Of a stretch of DNA of 64,000 nt, positions 59,451 through 64,000 are shown piece after piece. Origin of the DNA: Verrucosispora sp. NA02020. Lineage in GTDB: Bacteria; Actinomycetota; Actinomycetes; Mycobacteriales; Micromonosporaceae. The position numbers and the translations under genes were made by a program. The first letter of the stretch is position 1; every line of letters starts with the position of its first letter. A model generated the notes under the pieces. It searched no databases and was not told where the DNA came from. It saw only the letters and a list, made by a program, of their open reading frames with translations. Location of the stretch: assembly GCF_013364215.1 (NCBI RefSeq), contig NZ_CP054923.1, positions 1,364,001 to 1,428,000 on the forward strand, given 5' to 3'.

Positions 59451-60491
59451 TCAGCCGTTTCGCCAGGTGACCAGGTTGTTGGCGACGGACTCGGTGATCC
59501 GGGTCCCGTGGTTGTTGGTCGAGTGCGGTGCGGAGCCGTGCACGCCGTACGCGTGGATGGCCATCACGCACTCGCCGGCGCAGAACGAGCTGCCGGCCGG
59601 GCGGGTCTGGTAGACCGGGCTGCCGCTCTGGCAGCCGAAGGTGTCGTTCTGGTAGAAGACCTGCCGGTCGTGGGTGACCTGGATGGTCTGCCCGGCGTGC
59701 CGCCACTGCTGCCCGAAGGTCTTGTCGCACGGGTAGCCGCTGACCGTGCTGGCGGTGCCGGTCAACGTGGCGCTCTGCCACCAGAAACCGAACCAGCCGG
59801 TGGTGTTGCCGGCGGCGCAGTTGAGCCGGATCGCGCCGTAGTCGTTGGTCTCGCTGCCGTCCTGGGTCCAGCCGGTGACCGAGAGCAGTTGGGTCGCGGT
59901 GCAGGTGCCGTACGGCGTCGACGCCCCGTTCCGGCCGGGGATGATCTGGAAGTCGCCGCGCGGGTAGAAGCCGTTGCCGCCGCCGCCGTTGGCACCACCA
60001 CCCGGGTGGACGCAGTGCCCGGCGGTGGCCACGATGCTGGGCCCGTACAGCCAGCCGGTGCAACCCCAGGTGGAGCCGCCGGTGGTCCGGACGATCTGCA
60101 CGATGGCCCGGGACGGGAAAACCGTGGTCGGGTCGACGCGGACCCGGTTGTCGGTGCCGATCACGCTGAAGACGCCGGCCGAGGCGCCGCCCGCCTTCAG
60201 TGCCTGGCCGCCGGCGTCGAACCGGAGCCCGCCGGGCTGCACCGCGCCGCTGCCGGCGGCACCGGTGACGCCGCCGCCCCGGGAGCCGTCGACGCCGCGC
60301 TGCACGCTGGCGGAGAGGGTGGAACTGGGTACGGACCCGGAGTCCGCGACGGCGGCGTGCGCGCCGGACCGGGCGGTGGTGGTAGGTGCCGCGGTGGCCG
60401 GCGCGGCGGCGACCGCCGACGCCAGCACGGCGCTCAGACCGACGGCGAGCATGATCCGCAGTCGGGCGGTGATGGGCGGTGTGCGGGTCAC
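59451..60491 (-). CDS. Secreted trypsin-like (V8/glutamyl endopeptidase-type) serine protease
   Basis: A 346-residue extracellular protease. Sec signal peptide (RIMLAVGLSAVLASAVAAAP-ATA), a propeptide-like region to about 110, then the S1B-type catalytic domain: His in VATAGHCV, Asp in ETNDYGAIRL and Ser in FGCQSGSPVYQT. Six or more Cys could form disulphides. GTG at 60491 is preferred because GAGGAGGG lies 5 nt upstream; the ATG at 60506 (5 residues longer) has no such site. No sortase or anchor signal, so it is freely secreted. Confidence 0.88.
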   Translation of the reverse strand: MTRTPPITARLRIMLAVGLSAVLASAVAAAPATAAPTTTARSGAHAAVADSGSVPSSTLSASVQRGVDGSRGGGVTGAAGSGAVQPGGLRFDAGGQALKAGGASAGVFSVIGTDNRVRVDPTTVFPSRAIVQIVRTTGGSTWGCTGWLYGPSIVATAGHCVHPGGGANGGGGNGFYPRGDFQIIPGRNGASTPYGTCTATQLLSVTGWTQDGSETNDYGAIRLNCAAGNTTGWFGFWWQSATLTGTASTVSGYPCDKTFGQQWRHAGQTIQVTHDRQVFYQNDTFGCQSGSPVYQTRPAGSSFCAGECVMAIHAYGVHGSAPHSTNNHGTRITESVANNLVTWRNG

Positions 60492-60608
60492 GTGGGCCCT
60501 CCTCATCGAACGGTGACGCTGTCGATGGGGAAGCTATATCGGCCCGGATGATCCAGACTCGTCTCTGTCTGTCCGTCGACACCGCTACGTTCGGTTTCGG
60601 ACAGATCG

Positions 60609-60650
60609 CACACCGTGTCGGCGTGTCGGGCGACGCGCCGACACGGTGTG
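60609..60650 (-). terminator. Terminator after the antiporter gene
   Basis: A 15-bp inverted repeat, CACACCGTGTCGGCG with CGCCGACACGGTGTG (60609-60623 and 60636-60650), 17 bp beyond the antiporter stop on the minus strand. Confidence 0.8.
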
Positions 60651-60666
60651 TCGTCGAGATCGGGCG

Positions 60667-61938
60667 CTACCGGGCCGGGGTGCCCGCCGGTTCCAGGTCC
60701 GGCGCGTGCGGCGGCGCGGTGTCCCGGCCGCTGGGCATCGGATAGAGCAGGTGCAGCAGCGGCCCGGCCATCGCGGTCGTCACCAGGGCCATCACCACCA
60801 TCGAGGAGTAGAGCTGGCCGTCGAGCATGCCGAGCTCCAGACCGACGGCGAGGATGATCAGCTCGGTCAGGCCACGCGTGTTCATCAGGACCGCGAGTGC
60901 GCCCGCCGGTCGCGGGGCCACCCCGCTGAGGCGGGCGGCGGCGAAGGCGCCGACGAACTTGCCGCCCACCGCGACCGTCAGGATGAGCCCCAGCTCGATC
61001 GCGTCGCCGACGTCCATGGCGGACAGGTCGACCTTCAGGCCGGCGACCACGAAGAAGATCGGCAGCAGCAACATGCTGTTCAGGTGCGTGATGCGCTCGC
61101 TGACCAGGGCCGTGACGCCCTGTTCGGGCAGGACGGAGCGGGGCATCACCACGCCGAACAGGAAGGCGCCGAAGATGAAGTGCAGCCCGATCCAGTCGGT
61201 GAACGCCGCCGACAGCAGCAGCCCGACCAATGTGATCACCAACGCCGCCGGCCGGGGCGGACCGCCCTCGGTGCGTTCGGCCAGCAGCCGGGCCACCAGC
61301 GGTCGGACGACCAGGAACATGGCCAGCACGTACGGCACGAAGAGCAGCACCCAGACGGATCCGGCACCGGCCCCGGCGACCGCGACCACGACGGCGAGCA
61401 GCGTCCAGGCGAGCACGTCGTCGATGGCGGCACAGGCCAGCGCCACGCTGCCCAGCCAGGTGCGGCTCAGGCCCCGGTCGATGAGGATGCGGGCCAGCAC
61501 CGGGAACGCGGTCACCGACATGGCCGCCCCCATGAACAGCACGAAGCCCAGCTTGCTGTCGGTGGGGTGTCGGGGGAACAGGTAGACGGCCAGCAGCGCG
61601 CCGAGCCCGAACGGCACGGCGATGGAGCCGGCGGCGACCGTGCCGGCCACCATCCGTCGTCCCCGCAGCAGGCCGGCGTTCAGCTCCGTCCCGACGGTGA
61701 ACATGAACAGCACGACGCCGATCGTGGCCAGGGCGGTCAGGATCGGCCGGATGTCGGTCGGGAAGAGCGTGTCGGAGATGAGGCCGTTGAACAGCGTCGG
61801 GCCGAGCAGGATGCCCACCAGCACCTCACCGATCACGGGAGGTTGCCGCAACCGCCGGGCCACCGCGCCCGCCCCGAAGGCGAGCAGCGAGATCAGGGCC
61901 AGCGCGAGGAGGAGTGTCGGGACCTGATGCGAAGACAT
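60667..61938 (-). CDS. Cation:proton antiporter (CPA2 family)
   Basis: A 423-residue membrane antiporter with about 12 helices. Family marks are RQPPVIGEVLVGILLGPTLF, FMFTVGTELNAGLL, and the ion-binding ALACAAIDDVLAW with the Asp-Asp pair, then FGAFLFGVVMPRS and MNTRGLTELIIL. It exchanges Na+ or K+ for H+ across the cytoplasmic membrane. No TrkA-N domain is attached. CPA2 antiporters of this form often sit at the edges of actinomycete natural-product clusters. Confidence 0.9.
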   Translation of the reverse strand: MSSHQVPTLLLALALISLLAFGAGAVARRLRQPPVIGEVLVGILLGPTLFNGLISDTLFPTDIRPILTALATIGVVLFMFTVGTELNAGLLRGRRMVAGTVAAGSIAVPFGLGALLAVYLFPRHPTDSKLGFVLFMGAAMSVTAFPVLARILIDRGLSRTWLGSVALACAAIDDVLAWTLLAVVVAVAGAGAGSVWVLLFVPYVLAMFLVVRPLVARLLAERTEGGPPRPAALVITLVGLLLSAAFTDWIGLHFIFGAFLFGVVMPRSVLPEQGVTALVSERITHLNSMLLLPIFFVVAGLKVDLSAMDVGDAIELGLILTVAVGGKFVGAFAAARLSGVAPRPAGALAVLMNTRGLTELIILAVGLELGMLDGQLYSSMVVMALVTTAMAGPLLHLLYPMPSGRDTAPPHAPDLEPAGTPAR

Positions 61939-62017
61939 GGGCGTCTGTCTCCTGGTGAGAACGGCGGGTTGTCAGGCGCCGGGAGGAGCCGGTCCGGGCG
62001 GGAGCGGCGGGCGGTGC

Positions 62018-63328
62018 CTAGCGGTCCGAGGTCGGCGTCACGACCGGCTTGGCGGCGGCGGCCAGTACGTCGCCGGCCGGCACGTCGGTGAGCTGCGCGC
62101 CGTCGGGCTGCCTGTCGCCGGCCTGCGCGTCGGTGAGCTGCCCGTCGGAATCGGTGGGCTGCGCGGGCCGGGTGACCAGGTAGACGGCGGAGACGGTGAC
62201 GGCGGCGGCCACGATGCCCAGCAGCAGCCGGTAGTCGAGCAGGGCGATGAGGGCCGCGCCGACGGCGATCGACAGGGTCTGCGGCACGGTCACCGCGAAC
62301 TCGAAGGCCGCCGACGCGCGGCCGAGCAGGTGCTCCGGCGTACGGCGTTGCAGGGCGGTGGTGGCGCCGACGACGAGCCACGGGATGCAGAGGCCGAGCA
62401 GGGCCATCGCGGCGACCACCAGCGGCGTCACCTGGATCATCAGCAGCATGCTGGAGACGGCGACCATCGCCAGGCCGATGATCACGGTCATGCTCTCACT
62501 GGTCCGGCGCAGGACCGCACCCGCCGAGACCCCGCCGATGATGGTCCCGACCGCCTGCGCCGCGCCGAGTACACCGAGGAACGTCGGCTCGCGGTCCAGC
62601 CCGGCGGTGACCACGGCCAGCCCGATCGCCTCGAAGAAGCCCAGCACGAGCATGGCCAGTCCACAGGAGACGACGAGCTGGCGCAGCGTCACGGTGCGGC
62701 CGATGAAGCGCAGCCCGGCGGTGATCTCGGTGCGCCAGGGTTCGCCGGACGGGACCGGCTTCGCCTCGTCCACCTTGATCGCGAGCAGGGCTCCGGCGGC
62801 CAGGACGAACAGTGCGGCGTCGATGAGGATGACCGCCTCCGGGCCGAACCAGGCGAACAGACCCGCGCCGACCACCGGTGCGAAGACCCGGATCAGGCCA
62901 CGGACCGACTGGATGAGTCCGTTGGCGTCGCCCAGCAGGTCCTTCGACACGAGGGAGGGCAGCAGGGCGAGCTGGGCGGGACCGGTCACGCTGCCCAGCG
63001 CGCCGTAGGTGAACATCACCACGTAGACGAGCCAGACATGGTGGGCGCCGCCGACCAGGAGCAGCAGCAGGACGACGGCGGCGAGGGCGAGGTTCGCGCC
63101 GATGAGCAGGGGGCGTCGGCGTACCCGGTCGGAGAGCAGCCCGGCGGCGGGCAGCAGAAGGCTGCCGGCGGCGAAGGAGAACATCACCAGGGCGGCGGCC
63201 GAGGTGCTGCCACTTATCGTCTTGACCCAGATCGTCATGGCGAGGAACAGCGCGAAGTCGCCGAGGTTCGACGCCGTGTCCGCCAATACGAAAAGCCGCA
63301 TCCGTCGCGTGGCAAGAATCCGTGACAT
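62018..63328 (-). CDS. MFS exporter (DHA3 type)
   Basis: A 436-residue major facilitator of the macrolide/multidrug-exporter (DHA3, MFS_3) kind: TASNLGDFALFLAMTIWVKT at helix 1, FAAGSLLLPAAGLLSDRVRR and GPAQLALLPSLVSKDLLGDA. About 12 hydrophobic segments are followed by a 45-residue hydrophilic tail. ATG at 63328 is supported by AAGGAGAAGG; a longer frame to 63430 has no ribosome-binding site. It is transcribed like the antiporter, 79 bp upstream of it, so the two may be one operon. Confidence 0.88.
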   Translation of the reverse strand: MSRILATRRMRLFVLADTASNLGDFALFLAMTIWVKTISGSTSAAALVMFSFAAGSLLLPAAGLLSDRVRRRPLLIGANLALAAVVLLLLLVGGAHHVWLVYVVMFTYGALGSVTGPAQLALLPSLVSKDLLGDANGLIQSVRGLIRVFAPVVGAGLFAWFGPEAVILIDAALFVLAAGALLAIKVDEAKPVPSGEPWRTEITAGLRFIGRTVTLRQLVVSCGLAMLVLGFFEAIGLAVVTAGLDREPTFLGVLGAAQAVGTIIGGVSAGAVLRRTSESMTVIIGLAMVAVSSMLLMIQVTPLVVAAMALLGLCIPWLVVGATTALQRRTPEHLLGRASAAFEFAVTVPQTLSIAVGAALIALLDYRLLLGIVAAAVTVSAVYLVTRPAQPTDSDGQLTDAQAGDRQPDGAQLTDVPAGDVLAAAAKPVVTPTSDR

Positions 63329-63580
63329 GTCCTTCTCCTTGATAAAGGGCGCGCCGACGCGGGTGCGGCCTAAAGGCTGCCCCCCAAGGGTCACACAAAA
63401 GACCTGCTGAAGGGGCGGATCCGTTTCCACTTGGCACAGTTCTGCCAGCGTGCCGCCGGCTGCTTCGTTGGCGGGTGCGCTCCGGAACTAGGCAAAAACG
63501 GCCCTAAGATGACGAGGTCCTCGGGGTATCTGACCCAATCTTCCATGGCATGTCCGATTGGTTCCCCCGGTCTCTGGCCG
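63329..63580. other. Intergenic region between divergent genes
   Basis: The 423-bp gap from 63329 to 63751 holds no supportable gene. It is less GC-rich than its surroundings and carries the promoter for the rightward gene at 63581-63610. Its left part presumably holds the MFS promoter, which I could not define. Confidence 0.5.
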
Positions 63581-63610
63581 TTGACACCCCGATCCGGTCA
63601 CTCCTAGCGT
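63581..63610 (+). promoter_or_regulatory. Promoter of the last, partial gene
   Basis: TTGACA (63581-63586) and TAGCGT (63605-63610) are 18 bp apart, about 140 bp before the ATG at 63752, implying a long 5' leader. Confidence 0.6.
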
Positions 63611-63751
63611 GCTGCCTCGTAACCCGGCGGGACCTGATCCAATTGCCGGACACGGACAGTAATTCAAGGATCACTCGTCCAGCACGAATGGGGTGGACGG
63701 CGGCGCGATGAATTGCTTTTCTCTGCCCCCGCCGGTATTAGGGAGTGCGCG

Positions 63752-64000
63752 ATGACGCGATCGCTGGTGGCTTCGGGAAACGCCGCTGGGGCGAATGCGT
63801 CGGTCAATGTCGAGACGGTGGCGGCCAGTCTGCTGGTGCTCGCGCACGCCGGTGCCGCGCCGACCGTCACCGGTGAGCTGACCGACCCGGCGACCGGGCG
63901 GTCGGTGACCGTGTCGGCGCCGTGGCGCGCCCGCCGGTCCGTCCTCGAAGCACTCGTTGGAAAGCAGATCGCGCAGATCGGCAGCGACACCGCGATCCGG
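63752..64000 (+). CDS. Unrecognised protein, N-terminal 83 codons (runs off the window)
   Basis: The frame stays open to the window edge. It begins MTRSLVASGNAAGANASVNV and continues with a helix-like LLVLAHAGAAP, a polar turn (GELTDPATGRSVTVSAPWRA) and RRSVLEALVGKQIAQIGSDTA. GGGAG lies 6 nt before the ATG. I do not recognise the family. It reads away from the MFS/antiporter pair and could be the first gene of a further cluster. Confidence 0.55.
   Translation, partial: MTRSLVASGNAAGANASVNVETVAASLLVLAHAGAAPTVTGELTDPATGRSVTVSAPWRARRSVLEALVGKQIAQIGSDTAIR

Noticed and set aside
63664..63990. Minus-strand ORF of 108 codons at the right edge
   Set aside because: It crosses the plus-strand ribosome-binding site and start at 63752 and has Ser/Arg-rich shadow composition; the plus frame has a promoter, ribosome-binding site and uninterrupted reading to the edge.

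Overview
The window is high-GC chromosomal DNA from an actinomycete, most likely of the Micromonosporaceae (Micromonospora/Salinispora type). This is inferred from the dense G/C-ending codons, the actinobacterial gene order (secA, an Rv3235-type gene, prfB-ftsE-ftsX-smpB-ssrA), leaderless GTG starts behind TAGNNT boxes, and families confined to that group. It divides into four blocks.

1-14.5 kb is core chromosome: the 3' end of secA, an Rv3235-family gene and an AlpA/BldC-like DNA-binding protein that share 10-bp-periodic direct repeats, a DUF6912 gene, a membrane protein, pruA behind two 18-bp palindromes, a PadR regulator, prfB, ftsE, ftsX, smpB, ssrA (predicted tag AKNNRADFALAA), a lipoprotein, a textbook benzoylformate decarboxylase, a UPF0301 (YqgE) gene and tRNA-Ala(GGC). 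Two copies of a hairpin repeat in opposite orientation (5968-6033 and 11827-11876) look like a miniature element.

14.47-29.38 kb is an intact actinomycete integrative and conjugative element (AICE, pSAM2 class) inserted in the 3' half of tRNA-Ala(GGC). It is bounded by 44-bp identical direct repeats. Each end carries a pair of TGCCAGAT-type repeats 11 bp apart, which are good candidates for integrase arm sites. It encodes integrase, excisionase, an AAA ATPase and a primase/polymerase for replication, TraB with spread-type membrane proteins, a Nudix protein that may be a Pif-like immunity factor, an RRQRL protein, DUF6284 and an XRE regulator facing a 22-bp palindrome. A CGCTAG-repeat cluster directly after traB is a candidate clt transfer locus. 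Cargo of lower GC follows: an XRE-sensor/epimerase pair and an unrecognised 406-residue gene with a C-terminal glycine-rich hydrophobic helix. Beyond attR are a VOC protein and a divergent TetR regulator with a long shared palindrome.

30.7-56.7 kb is a 26-kb catabolic island, mostly in tightly overlapping operons: racemase-like protein and flavin monooxygenase; an MFS exporter; cupin, crotonase, MaoC and acyl-CoA ligase; a TauABC-type importer; two LLM flavin enzymes; a CaiB CoA-transferase; MmgE/PrpD; a triple RidA fusion; a paired MaoC hydratase; an Ltp2-like thiolase fold without the thiolase cysteine, next to a DUF35 protein (an aldolase pair in steroid catabolism); two acyl-CoA dehydrogenases; a CitE lyase; a second cupin and a thioesterase. 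One FadR-type GntR regulator is encoded inside it, and variants of AAGTCWGACTT occur in the intergenic gaps, once between the -35 and -10 boxes. The island therefore looks like a single regulon that imports an organic acid, activates it to CoA and shortens it by beta-oxidation-like and retro-aldol steps. The substrate cannot be read from the sequence.

56.7-64 kb holds a one-piece sigma factor / zinc motif / membrane helix / glycoside-hydrolase fusion, a secreted carboxypeptidase-like-domain protein, a secreted V8-type serine protease, a CPA2 antiporter, a DHA3-type MFS exporter and the first 83 codons of an unrecognised gene behind a good promoter.
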